A stretch of 64,000 nt of DNA from an uncultured Chitinophagaceae bacterium (GTDB taxonomy: Bacteria; Bacteroidota; Bacteroidia; Chitinophagales; Chitinophagaceae): contig CALMYJ010000003.1 of NCBI GenBank assembly GCA_937873715.1, forward strand, positions 496,001 to 560,000, in the 5' to 3' direction. The notes beneath the pieces are model-generated. The model was not told the DNA's origin. It ran no database searches and saw nothing but the letters and a program-made list of their open reading frames with translations. Made by a program: the position numbers and the translations under genes. Shown here piece by piece: positions 34,126 to 42,277 of the stretch (its first letter is position 1; the number at the start of each line of letters is the position of its first letter).

Positions 34126-35649
34126 ATGAAGTTGCTTTCGCCCACCATATCTAAGCTTGCCCGTATGCGCCTGTGGCGTATTGAGCATTGGAGCAACCAC
34201 CCTGTGGCCGCACAGCGTGAAGTATTGCAGCACCTGGTAACGGCTGCTCAATACACCGAGTTTGGCCGCAAATACAATTTTTCAAAACTGTTTACCGTAA
34301 AGGAATTTAAAAAAAACATCCCCATACACGAGTACGATGATATAAAGCCTTACATACTCCGCATGATGGATGGTGAAGAAAATATACTGTGGAATACACC
34401 GGTTAACTGGTTTGCCAAAAGCAGCGGCACCACATCCGACAAAAGCAAATTTATACCCGTAAGCCAGGAAAGCCTTGAAGACAACCATTACCAGGCCAGT
34501 AAAGATGTACTTAGTTATTATTATAAAAACTTTCCATCAAGCGACTTACTTACCGGTAAAGGGCTTGTAGTGGGCGGCTCACACCAGGTAAGTAAAGTGA
34601 ACGACGATATAAGCTATGGTGATTTAAGTGCCGTGCTAATGCAAAACTCTCCTTTTTGGGGGCAATGGCTGCGTACACCCGAACTCAGTATTGCACTACT
34701 GGATGAGTGGGAGAATAAAATTGAAAAGCTGGCACAAACCACCGCCAGCGAAAATGTAACCTCACTGGCAGGCGTACCCACCTGGACCCTGCTTTTGCTT
34801 AAACGCATACTGGAAATAAAACAAAAGCAAACCATTAAAGAAATATGGCCCAACCTGGAATTGTATATTAATGGCGGTGTTTCGTTTGTGCCTTACCGGG
34901 AGCAGTTTGATGCCATTATTGGCAAAAAAATTAATTATCTCGAAATATACAATGCCAGCGAAGGTTTTTTTGCCGGGCAAATTCATCCCGATGATAACGG
35001 CATGTTGCTGTTTACAGAGCATGGTATTTTTTACGAGTTTTTGCCTGTAGGTGAATACGGCAGTAGTAACCCCCGTACTGTTGGGCTAAAAGATGTGGAG
35101 GTTGGCGAAAATTACGCTCTTGTAATTAGTACTACCGGCGGCCTATGGCGTTATCTTGTTGGTGATACGATACAGTTTACCTCTATCAACCCTTACAAAA
35201 TAAAAGTAAGCGGCAGGTTAAAGCATTATATGAATGCCTTTGGCGAAGAAGTAATTGTAGACAATGCCGACCAGGCCATTGCTGCAGCCTGCCACAGTAC
35301 CGGTGCCATTGTAAAAGATTATACAGCCGCACCTATTTATTTCAGTAACCAAAACAACGGCGCTCATGAATGGCTGATAGAATTTGATAAGAGGCCGGAA
35401 AGCCTGCCGCATTTTATAACGGCCCTTGATGCCGCTTTAAAAAACTGCAACAGCGATTACGAAGCCAAGCGGCATAAAGATATCGCCCTGCGGCTGCCTG
35501 TTGTACAAGCCCTGCCTGCTGGCAGCTTTAATGAATGGCTGCGCAGCAAAGGCAAGCTGGGTGGCCAGCACAAAGTGCCGCGGCTAAGTAATGAGCGAAC
35601 AATTGTAGAGGAAATCCTCACGATTACCCGGGCAAATATTCAATCATAA
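34126..35649 (+). CDS. GH3-family acyl-adenylating enzyme (paralogue 1)
   Basis: 507 residues covering the whole GH3 family: ATP-binding SSGTTS (99-104), NASEGFF and GLWRYLVGDTIQF. Plant GH3 enzymes adenylate jasmonate or auxin and transfer them to amino acids; bacterial members have no assigned substrate. A second member is at 45189-46724 with modest similarity, so they are old paralogues rather than a recent duplication. It sits between lptB and fabG and could form an operon with fabG (50-base gap), which would suggest a fatty-acid-related acyl substrate. That is inference. Confidence 0.88.
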   Translation: MKLLSPTISKLARMRLWRIEHWSNHPVAAQREVLQHLVTAAQYTEFGRKYNFSKLFTVKEFKKNIPIHEYDDIKPYILRMMDGEENILWNTPVNWFAKSSGTTSDKSKFIPVSQESLEDNHYQASKDVLSYYYKNFPSSDLLTGKGLVVGGSHQVSKVNDDISYGDLSAVLMQNSPFWGQWLRTPELSIALLDEWENKIEKLAQTTASENVTSLAGVPTWTLLLLKRILEIKQKQTIKEIWPNLELYINGGVSFVPYREQFDAIIGKKINYLEIYNASEGFFAGQIHPDDNGMLLFTEHGIFYEFLPVGEYGSSNPRTVGLKDVEVGENYALVISTTGGLWRYLVGDTIQFTSINPYKIKVSGRLKHYMNAFGEEVIVDNADQAIAAACHSTGAIVKDYTAAPIYFSNQNNGAHEWLIEFDKRPESLPHFITALDAALKNCNSDYEAKRHKDIALRLPVVQALPAGSFNEWLRSKGKLGGQHKVPRLSNERTIVEEILTITRANIQS

Positions 35650-35698
35650 CCAGGCATTGGCTATATTGCGACCCCTTAAATTTTTAAATCATTTGCAC

Positions 35699-36454
35699 AT
35701 GAAACTTTTAGTAGGCAAAACCGCCATCGTAACCGGCGCCGCCCGTGGTATTGGCGAAGGTGTAGCCCTTAAGCTGGCTGAACACGGCTGCAATATTGCA
35801 TTTACGTATGTGAGTGACGGCAGTGCTGATAAAGCAGCATCACTTGAACAAAAATTGATAGCATTGGGCGTAAAAGCAAAAGCCTATAAAAGCAATGCAG
35901 GTGATTATGCGGCATGCGAAACTTTTGTAAATGATGTATTAAAAGAGTTTGAACAGGTAGATATTTGTGTAAACAATGCCGGTATTTCAAAAGATGGCCT
36001 GTTGCTGCGTATGTCTCCCGAGCAGTGGAACGAAGTGATACAAATCAACCTCACCGGGGTATTTAATATGACCAGGCAGGTGATAAAGCCCATGATGAAA
36101 GCCAAAAGCGGCAGCATCATTAATATGAGCAGTGTAATTGGCGAAATGGGTAATGCCGGGCAAAGCAGCTATGCCGCCAGTAAGGCCGGTGTGATTGGTT
36201 TTACCAAATCGGTGGCTAAAGAACTGGGCAGCCGCAACATACGCTGTAATGCAATTGCTCCGGGCTTTGTAGAAACCGATATGACCAGCTACCTGAAGGA
36301 AGGCGAAGCAGCAGATAAATACAAATCGGGTATCCCCTTAGGCCGGTTTGGTACGGCTGAAGATATTGCGAATACGGTTGTATACCTGGCTTCAGACTGG
36401 GGCAGCTATGTAACTGGGCAGGTAATAAGTGTATGTGGCGGGCTTAATATTTGA
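35699..36454 (+). CDS. fabG: 3-oxoacyl-ACP reductase
   Basis: 251 residues from the ATG at 35699, since the family begins directly at MKLLVGKTAIVTGAARGIG. Cofactor motif GAARGIGEG, the NNAG strand, catalytic Ser, and YAASKAG with the Tyr-Lys pair are all intact; the C-terminus has the usual SDWGSYVTGQVISVCGG-type ending with Gly. NADPH-dependent reduction of 3-oxoacyl-ACP in fatty acid elongation. Converges on adk, with a long shared terminator between them. Confidence 0.93.
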   Translation: MKLLVGKTAIVTGAARGIGEGVALKLAEHGCNIAFTYVSDGSADKAASLEQKLIALGVKAKAYKSNAGDYAACETFVNDVLKEFEQVDICVNNAGISKDGLLLRMSPEQWNEVIQINLTGVFNMTRQVIKPMMKAKSGSIINMSSVIGEMGNAGQSSYAASKAGVIGFTKSVAKELGSRNIRCNAIAPGFVETDMTSYLKEGEAADKYKSGIPLGRFGTAEDIANTVVYLASDWGSYVTGQVISVCGGLNI

Positions 36455-36470
36455 TTAAATTACTTGACCA

Positions 36471-36508
36471 AATAAATAAGGCACTTTCTACAAAGTGCCT
36501 TATTTATT
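36471..36508. terminator. Bidirectional terminator between fabG and adk
   Basis: A perfect 17-bp inverted repeat with a 4-base loop (CTAC). The outer part is AT-rich (AATAAATAA / TTATTTATT) and the inner core GGCACTTT / AAAGTGCC, so each strand ends in a T-rich arm. Placed between two convergent genes, it can stop both. Confidence 0.85.
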
Positions 36509-36527
36509 ATTAGAGTATCAATATCCT

Positions 36528-37103
36528 TTACAACCTAGAGTCCACTTCGGCACAAATACGTTCAAAAATTTCTTCAATAGTGCCTTCGCCTTTAAGTAGT
36601 ACCACTTTGTCAAATGCTTTATAGTAATCGGCAACAACGGCGGTTTTTGTTTTATACACCGCAATTCTTTCCCTGATTACATTTTCGTTGGTGTCATCAC
36701 TGCGGTCGCTGGTTTCGCCACGTTTCAGCAGGCGTTTTACCAGTTCTTCTTCACTTACTTCCAATGCCAGCATTACAGCAATCGAAGTGTTTTTTAATTC
36801 CAGCAGTTTATCCAAAGCTTCTGCCTGTGCCGCTGTTCGGGGAAACCCGTCAAATAAAAAACCCTTTGCACCAGGATGGGCATCAAGGGCCGAACTTATC
36901 ATACCAATCACCACTTCGTCGGGTACCAACTGGCCTTTATCCATAATTTTTTTGGCCTCCATACCCAGGGCGGTTTGTTGTGCAATTTCTGAACGCAGCA
37001 AGTCGCCGGTACTAAGGTGCTTTAAACCATATTTACCAATCAGCTTTTCACTTTGTGTACCTTTACCGCTGCCCGGAGGGCCAAAAAGTATTAAATTGAA
37101 CAT
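36528..37103 (-). CDS. adk: Adenylate kinase
   Basis: 191 residues: P-loop GPPGSGKGT (8-16), AMP-binding STGDLLRSEI, DGFPRT and the Arg-rich RGETSDRSDD lid segment. The lid is the short form, not the zinc-binding long form of E. coli Adk, as is usual in Bacteroidota. Balances ATP, ADP and AMP in the cytoplasm. An exact -7 element lies 30 bases upstream; alone on its transcript. Confidence 0.96.
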   Translation of the reverse strand: MFNLILFGPPGSGKGTQSEKLIGKYGLKHLSTGDLLRSEIAQQTALGMEAKKIMDKGQLVPDEVVIGMISSALDAHPGAKGFLFDGFPRTAAQAEALDKLLELKNTSIAVMLALEVSEEELVKRLLKRGETSDRSDDTNENVIRERIAVYKTKTAVVADYYKAFDKVVLLKGEGTIEEIFERICAEVDSRL

Positions 37104-37132
37104 AATCGATTGAATGCCGTTAAGTAAGGGGG

Positions 37133-37140
37133 CAAATATA
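37133..37140 (-). promoter_or_regulatory. Candidate -7 promoter element for adk
   Basis: Minus strand TATATTTG, an exact TAnnTTTG match, 30 bases upstream of the adk ATG. Confidence 0.45.
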
Positions 37141-37238
37141 CCATTTGAACTTTAAAAATCCCTTAACAGGCATTGTAAACTCTGGCAAAACTGGTATTTA
37201 CCCTCTTACGTAGATTGCATCAGTATAATAGTTCGATT

Positions 37239-37805
37239 ATGAAAAAAGCCTTGTATTTAATTTGCTTAACAATTTTACAGACCCTTGCAGCCTGTACGCA
37301 ACCTGCATCAAATATTAAATCAAACAAGATGGAAGCCAATAAACAAACAAACCCGGTTTATAGTAATTCCGATTCCAGCAAAGTATCCCTCGGCGATGAC
37401 GAATGGAAAAAAATACTGCCGGAAGACGTGTATTACATTGCCAGGCAAAAAGGTACTGAAAGAGCCTTTACCGGTAAGTATAACCTGCACAAAGAGGTAG
37501 GCACCTATTACTGTGCCGCCTGCGGCAGCCCTTTATTTGCCAGCAACGGAAAATTTGAAAGCAGTTGTGGCTGGCCCAGTTTTTTTGAACCCATTACTAA
37601 AGGCAGCATCATATATGCGCCGGACAATAGCTATGGCATGCAGCGTACCGAAGTAATGTGTGGCCGCTGCAAAGCACACCTGGGCCATGTATTTGAGGAT
37701 GGCCCCCCACCTACGGGATTGCGGTACTGTATCAACTCGGTTATACTGGATTTTAAAAAAGCAAAAGATGCCGAAGCACAATTTAAAAAAGACCAGGACC
37801 AGTGA
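37239..37805 (+). CDS. msrB: Peptide-methionine (R)-S-oxide reductase, lipoprotein form
   Basis: 188 residues from the ATG at 37239, which opens a lipoprotein signal (lipobox LAAC, Cys19). The MsrB domain follows: zinc ligands in CAACGSP and [16 protein letters not shown], and the catalytic Cys in LRYCINS. It repairs oxidised methionine in envelope proteins, presumably anchored on the periplasmic side. Most MsrB proteins are cytoplasmic, so the lipoprotein signal is a useful detail. A clear terminator follows. Confidence 0.93.
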   Translation: MKKALYLICLTILQTLAACTQPASNIKSNKMEANKQTNPVYSNSDSSKVSLGDDEWKKILPEDVYYIARQKGTERAFTGKYNLHKEVGTYYCAACGSPLFASNGKFESSCGWPSFFEPITKGSIIYAPDNSYGMQRTEVMCGRCKAHLGHVFEDGPPPTGLRYCINSVILDFKKAKDAEAQFKKDQDQ

Positions 37806-37831
37806 CCCCTCGTATGCTTCAAAATTTACAG

Positions 37832-37856
37832 CGCTGCATCAACTGCAGCGTTTTTT
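37832..37856 (+). terminator. Intrinsic terminator after msrB
   Basis: A 7-bp stem CGCTGCA / TGCAGCG with a 5-base loop and six Ts, 27 bases after the msrB stop. Confidence 0.8.
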
Positions 37857-37883
37857 ATGCCTCCCTTATTATAACAAAGGCTT

Positions 37884-37891
37884 TACATTTG
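37884..37891 (+). promoter_or_regulatory. Candidate -7 promoter element for the aminotransferase gene
   Basis: TACATTTG, an exact TAnnTTTG match, 29 bases before the ATG and directly after the msrB terminator. No -33 TTG at normal spacing. Confidence 0.4.
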
Positions 37892-37919
37892 TGCTACTTC
37901 GCACACAAAAAATGCTCTC

Positions 37920-39182
37920 ATGCCATCCGACAAACTTAGTACGCTTGCAGAAACACTCATTGGCTCCGAAATTGTAAAACTGGGTAACGAGATAAAAGAA
38001 AAAATACGACAGGGGCAAAAAATTTACAACTACACGATTGGCGATTTTGATAGTTCGATTTTTCCCATACCCGCCGAACTGCAGTTGTTAATTACAGAGG
38101 CTTACAAACAGGGCTATACCACCTATCCTCCAGCCGAGGGTTTGGCGGAATTAAGACAGGCCGTTTCGCAATTTTTGCAGCAACGCTTAGGGCTTGAATA
38201 TTCCACCAACGAAATTTTAATTGCTGCCGGCGGCAGGCCACTTATTTATGGCGCATACCGGGCTATTGTAGATAAAGGGGATAAAGTAATATACCCTGTA
38301 CCAAGCTGGAATAATAATCACTACACCCATTTTACTGAGGGCACACATATACTGATTGAAACCACAAAGGAAAATAATTTTATGCCTACCGCAGCCGAGA
38401 TAAAGCCGCATGTAAAAGGCGCTGCTTTATTAGCAGTATGCTCGCCGCTAAATCCCACAGGCACCACTTTTCCCAAAGATGAACTGGAAGCGATATGCGA
38501 TTTAATCATTGAAGAAAACAATAGCCGTGGCTCTGGCGAAAAAAAACTGTACCTGCTATACGACCAGATTTACTGGACGCTCACTTATGCTAACACACGG
38601 CATTATAACCCGGTATCGCTGCGGCCAGCTATGAAAGATTACACTATTTTTATTGATGGTATAAGTAAAGCATTTGCCGCTACCGGTGTTAGGGTGGGCT
38701 GGAGTATGGGGCCGGTGCATTTAATCAATAAAATGAAAGCCATTAACAGCCATGTGGGTGCCTGGAGCCCTATGGCAGAACAATATGCTACGGCCACCTA
38801 TTTACAAAGCCCGGATGTTGACCGTTATTTTTCGCATTTTAAATCAGAAGTAGAGCTACGCCTTACCCGTATTTATAACGGTTTTATGGATTTAAAAAAA
38901 CAGGGGTTCCCTGTAGATGCCGTTGTACCCCAGGCAGCAATTTACCTCACTGTACAAATTAACCTGGTGGGCAAAAAAACGGCCACTGGTAGAGTGCTGG
39001 CACAGCAGGCAGATGTTACCAGCTATTTGTTGAATGAAGCACAACTGGCTATTGTACCCTTTTCGGCATTTGGTGCTCCGGCCAGCAGCGCCTGGTATCG
39101 CCTGAGTGTGGGCACTTGTAAAAAAGAGGAGATTGGCGAAATGCTGCAAAAATTAAAAGGCGCCCTGGAGCGCCTTTCGTAA
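37920..39182 (+). CDS. Class I/II PLP-dependent aminotransferase
   Basis: 420 residues of the fold-type I aspartate aminotransferase group. NPTGT near residue 180 and the PLP lysine in DGISKAFAATGVRVGW (about residue 245) are intact, and the C-terminal Arg that binds the substrate carboxylate is in WYRLSVG. Amino-acid specificity cannot be read from sequence. It has its own promoter and no functional partner among neighbours. Confidence 0.88.
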   Translation: MPSDKLSTLAETLIGSEIVKLGNEIKEKIRQGQKIYNYTIGDFDSSIFPIPAELQLLITEAYKQGYTTYPPAEGLAELRQAVSQFLQQRLGLEYSTNEILIAAGGRPLIYGAYRAIVDKGDKVIYPVPSWNNNHYTHFTEGTHILIETTKENNFMPTAAEIKPHVKGAALLAVCSPLNPTGTTFPKDELEAICDLIIEENNSRGSGEKKLYLLYDQIYWTLTYANTRHYNPVSLRPAMKDYTIFIDGISKAFAATGVRVGWSMGPVHLINKMKAINSHVGAWSPMAEQYATATYLQSPDVDRYFSHFKSEVELRLTRIYNGFMDLKKQGFPVDAVVPQAAIYLTVQINLVGKKTATGRVLAQQADVTSYLLNEAQLAIVPFSAFGAPASSAWYRLSVGTCKKEEIGEMLQKLKGALERLS

Positions 39183-39201
39183 AATATGATTGATGATTAA
39201 T

Positions 39202-39450
39202 TTAGTTTTTGCAGTTTAAAAATACAAATGGTTTCAACTCCTGCTTGCGAATAATTTCTTTGAGCTTTACGGGAAGATGAATGATTTTATATTTATTAAG
39301 ATCGATGGCTTCATGGGCAACAACAAGATTGTCCATTTTTTCAACATCATACAGCAGTTCGTGTAATAAATCCACCTGGTGCTCAATGGCCTGTGGGCTC
39401 ATCAGCTCCTGGTTGAACAAAACCAGTAAATCACGGTTTATTCTGTTCAT
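39202..39450 (-). CDS. Small protein, function unknown
   Basis: 82 residues, no signal or membrane segment, mostly helical with charged heptad-like spacing; I do not recognise the family. It faces the aminotransferase gene and lies 34 bases downstream of a small lipoprotein gene on the same strand, with which it may be cotranscribed. Base composition is like that of neighbouring genes. It is called a gene because its frame fills the gap fully between flanking genes. Confidence 0.5.
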   Translation of the reverse strand: MNRINRDLLVLFNQELMSPQAIEHQVDLLHELLYDVEKMDNLVVAHEAIDLNKYKIIHLPVKLKEIIRKQELKPFVFLNCKN

Positions 39451-39484
39451 TGTACAGTAGGTTTTTCAAAATATTACTGTTGAT

Positions 39485-39610
39485 TTAGTAGCCTACCAAA
39501 CCCCTTTTGTTGGGACAACCACATTGTCCTTTTTTTGAGGCATTACAACTGGAAGCGATAAGCGACACCACCAAAATCAGTAATAATGACAATTTGAAAT
39601 ATCGTTGCAT
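39485..39610 (-). CDS. 41-residue Cys-rich lipoprotein
   Basis: A small frame below usual length cut-offs: ATG at 39610, stop at 39485. It has a classical lipoprotein signal (two basic residues, a Leu/Val-rich core, then IASSC with Cys22) and a 20-residue mature part with a CGCPN motif ending in GLVGY. Two Cys spaced CxC plus Pro suggest a metal or disulfide site. I know similar tiny CxCP lipoproteins from other Bacteroidota only as unannotated frames. The start, lipobox and stop together make chance unlikely. Confidence 0.6.
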   Translation of the reverse strand: MQRYFKLSLLLILVVSLIASSCNASKKGQCGCPNKRGLVGY

Positions 39611-39665
39611 AGAACTTGAGTTAACAAATTAAACTAATTTCCCCCAATTTTATTGCTTTAGTAAA

Positions 39666-40763
39666 ATGTTTTTTTCAAAGATTAACGATAGGGCTGAACA
39701 ACCGATAGTTTTGGTAGCACCGCTGGATTGGGGGCTGGGCCATTCCACCCGCTGTATACCCATTGTAAAAGAACTGCTTGCAAATAATTGCCGGGTTATA
39801 CTGGCTGCCGATGGCGCTGCGGCATTACTGCTTCGCCAGGAGTTTCCCGGGCTTCAACATATTCATTTATCCGGGTACCGGGTACGATATAGCAGGCGCA
39901 AATCACTTTTACCCCTTACCATGCTGGTTCAAATACCCAAAATTTTACACCGTATTTACAAGGAACACCGCTGGCTGAAAAAAGTTGTGCTGCAATACAA
40001 CATCTCCGGTATTATAGCAGATAACCGGTTTGGGCTCTATCACGGAGGGTTACCCTGCATCTATATAACGCATCAACTGGCTATACAAACCGGCTTTCGC
40101 TTTACCAACTGGCTTTTTAAAAAAATACATTACTGGTTTATAAAAAAATTCAGCCAATGCTGGGTACCCGATTTTGCCGGTGAGCCTAATGCTGCCGGTA
40201 AGCTGTCTCATCCGGCCGATTTGCCGGCACATGTTCGCTATATAGGCTGTATTTCACGGTTTGAAAAACTGCAGCATCCGGCAATAAAATACGAGGTACT
40301 TGTCCTGCTTTCGGGCCCTGAGCCACAGCGTAGTATTTTTGAAGCGATGCTGTTAAAACAGTTGATGTTAGTTAACCAAAAAGTGTTGCTGGTAAGGGGG
40401 TTGCCCGGGAATACGCTGCTGCCCGAAGCCCCCGGCATCGATATGGTAAATCATTTACCGGCGCCGGAACTTAATGCCGCCATCAGCAGTTCAAATGTAA
40501 TTATTTGCCGTAGCGGCTATACCAGCATTATGGATCTGCTGCAAATGACTAAAAAAGCAATACTGGTGCCCACGCCCGGCCAAACCGAGCAGGAATACCT
40601 GGCTCAATATCTTACTGAAAAAAAGATTTTTTTGAGCCAGTCGCAAAAAGGCTTTTCGGTATTAAACAGCCTACAGGCTGCTGCAAATTTTGAATATAAT
40701 TTACCTGTTATGGATATGGAGCAGTACAAAACCCATGTGCAACAATTTGTTGAATCTTTATAA
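39666..40763 (+). CDS. Glycosyltransferase-like protein (GT-B fold, family 28-like)
   Basis: 365 residues. An N-terminal DWGLGHSTRC motif, a GLGH-type loop of MurG-like enzymes, and a C-terminal half with SSNVIICRSGYTSIMDLL and PTPGQTEQEYLAQYL, the usual nucleotide-sugar-binding region. Probably a cytoplasmic GT-B transferase using a UDP-sugar; the acceptor is unknown. The EamA transporter follows 30 bases later, so they may share a transcript. Confidence 0.8.
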   Translation: MFFSKINDRAEQPIVLVAPLDWGLGHSTRCIPIVKELLANNCRVILAADGAAALLLRQEFPGLQHIHLSGYRVRYSRRKSLLPLTMLVQIPKILHRIYKEHRWLKKVVLQYNISGIIADNRFGLYHGGLPCIYITHQLAIQTGFRFTNWLFKKIHYWFIKKFSQCWVPDFAGEPNAAGKLSHPADLPAHVRYIGCISRFEKLQHPAIKYEVLVLLSGPEPQRSIFEAMLLKQLMLVNQKVLLVRGLPGNTLLPEAPGIDMVNHLPAPELNAAISSSNVIICRSGYTSIMDLLQMTKKAILVPTPGQTEQEYLAQYLTEKKIFLSQSQKGFSVLNSLQAAANFEYNLPVMDMEQYKTHVQQFVESL

Positions 40764-40793
40764 ACGCCACATATTTGTTTTTAAAAACCGGCA

Positions 40794-41684
40794 GTGAATA
40801 CAAACCTCAAAGCACATCTTGGTTTATTGGGCACCAACTTGTTTTTTGCCATTAACCTGAGCGCTGTAAAATACCTTACCGGCAATAACCTGATGCAGCC
40901 CTTTGGCATGAATGTGATACGGGTTGGCGTTAGTGCCATACTTTTCTGGCTGCTGTTCCTGTTCAGCAAAAGGCAGCAAAAAATTGACAAGGCAGACTGG
41001 CCCCGATTGGTTTGGTGTGCACTTACAGGCATTGCCATCAATCAAATGTTGTTTTTAAAAGGCTTGTCGCTTACTTACTCCATACATGCCGTATTGCTGA
41101 TGCTAACCACCCCAATACTCATTACAATTATTGCTGCATGGCTTTTAAAAGAAAGGATCAATTTTTTAAAAGTAGCCGGGCTGGCGCTGGGCATTACCGG
41201 TGCTGTGGTGTTAATAGCGCATGGGGCCAGCACCGGCAGCGGCAGTAATGTGCTGCTTGGCGATACACTTGTACTTATAAATGCAGTTTCTTATACTTTT
41301 TATTTTATACTGGTAAAGCCGCTGATGCTTAAATACAACCCTGTGCAGGTTATCCGCTGGGTGTTTACGCTTGGCTTACCCATGGTGCTGCCATTTGGCT
41401 GGCATGAATTTACCGCCATCAACTGGAGTGCTTTTAACGGCACTGCGTATGCCTGCATCAGCCTTATTGTATTTACGGGTACCTTCCTTGGCTATCTCTT
41501 TAATGTGTATGGTATAAAAGTGCTTGGAGCATCTGTAGCAGGGGCCTATATCTACCTGCAGCCTTTGTTTGCCGCCATCATCTCAATGATTTTTTTAAAA
41601 GAACAACTGGAGTTATATAAAATAATTGCGGCAGTATTAATCTTTGCCGGTGTGTATCTTGCCAACAGGCCCGTGAAAAACTAA
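40794..41684 (+). CDS. EamA/DMT-superfamily transporter
   Basis: 296 residues starting with GTG, about ten membrane helices in two EamA repeats (each of about five helices). The family exports or imports metabolites such as amino acids, sugars or nucleotide-sugars, and the substrate is not readable here. The GTG start is supported by the immediate start of the family sequence after it and no ATG upstream; it lies 30 bases after the glycosyltransferase gene. Confidence 0.85.
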   Translation: MNTNLKAHLGLLGTNLFFAINLSAVKYLTGNNLMQPFGMNVIRVGVSAILFWLLFLFSKRQQKIDKADWPRLVWCALTGIAINQMLFLKGLSLTYSIHAVLLMLTTPILITIIAAWLLKERINFLKVAGLALGITGAVVLIAHGASTGSGSNVLLGDTLVLINAVSYTFYFILVKPLMLKYNPVQVIRWVFTLGLPMVLPFGWHEFTAINWSAFNGTAYACISLIVFTGTFLGYLFNVYGIKVLGASVAGAYIYLQPLFAAIISMIFLKEQLELYKIIAAVLIFAGVYLANRPVKN

Positions 41685-41701
41685 TTAAGCGGTAAGGATT
41701 A

Positions 41702-42229
41702 CTAGGCTTTGGGATAATCAAAAAATAGCAATTCTTTTTTGGCATTCCTAAAATCAGCCCATGTGTGGGAATGTATTTTTACGGCAAATACCGAACAGGT
41801 GGGCATATTATCCAGGTATACCTCCTCTACCAGTTGGTTAACAAACTCTGTAATACCCGGGTTGTGTGAGAAAATAGCTACAGTATTAAAAGCATCGTCC
41901 AGGGTGGAGGCTACTTCATAAAAAACTTCTGCCGGTGCATGGTATAGCTTAGTAATAAGTATGATGTCCTGTTCATTTACAGCGTATTCCCTGCAAAAAA
42001 GTGCTGCGGTTTTTTTGGCCCTTTTAGCCGGGCTCGACACAAAAGCATCGATTGTAATTTTTTGTTGCAAGAGTCGTTGCGCCATAGCAGGTGCATCTTT
42101 TTTGCCCCTTTCGTTTAAGGGACGGTCAAAGTCGTTTAGCGTTGTTAAATCCCAACTGCTTTTGGCATGGCGAACGATGAGCAGGATTTTACCGGGTGTT
42201 GTAAATGTGTTTGACGTTGCAGCAGGCAT
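41702..42229 (-). CDS. sixA: Histidine phosphatase family protein, SixA type
   Basis: 175 residues with the phosphohistidine-forming RHAKSSW motif near the start and SHNPGI with the second His at about residue 122. SixA-type phosphatases remove phosphate from histidine phosphotransfer proteins; the exact target in this organism is unknown. The family is broad (also small-molecule phosphatases). It converges on the EamA gene with 17 bases between stops. Confidence 0.8.
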   Translation of the reverse strand: MPAATSNTFTTPGKILLIVRHAKSSWDLTTLNDFDRPLNERGKKDAPAMAQRLLQQKITIDAFVSSPAKRAKKTAALFCREYAVNEQDIILITKLYHAPAEVFYEVASTLDDAFNTVAIFSHNPGITEFVNQLVEEVYLDNMPTCSVFAVKIHSHTWADFRNAKKELLFFDYPKA

Positions 42230-42277
42230 GTGTGTTCAGGCTTAAAATAATTGCGTCTATTCGTTTAGATGTACTGT

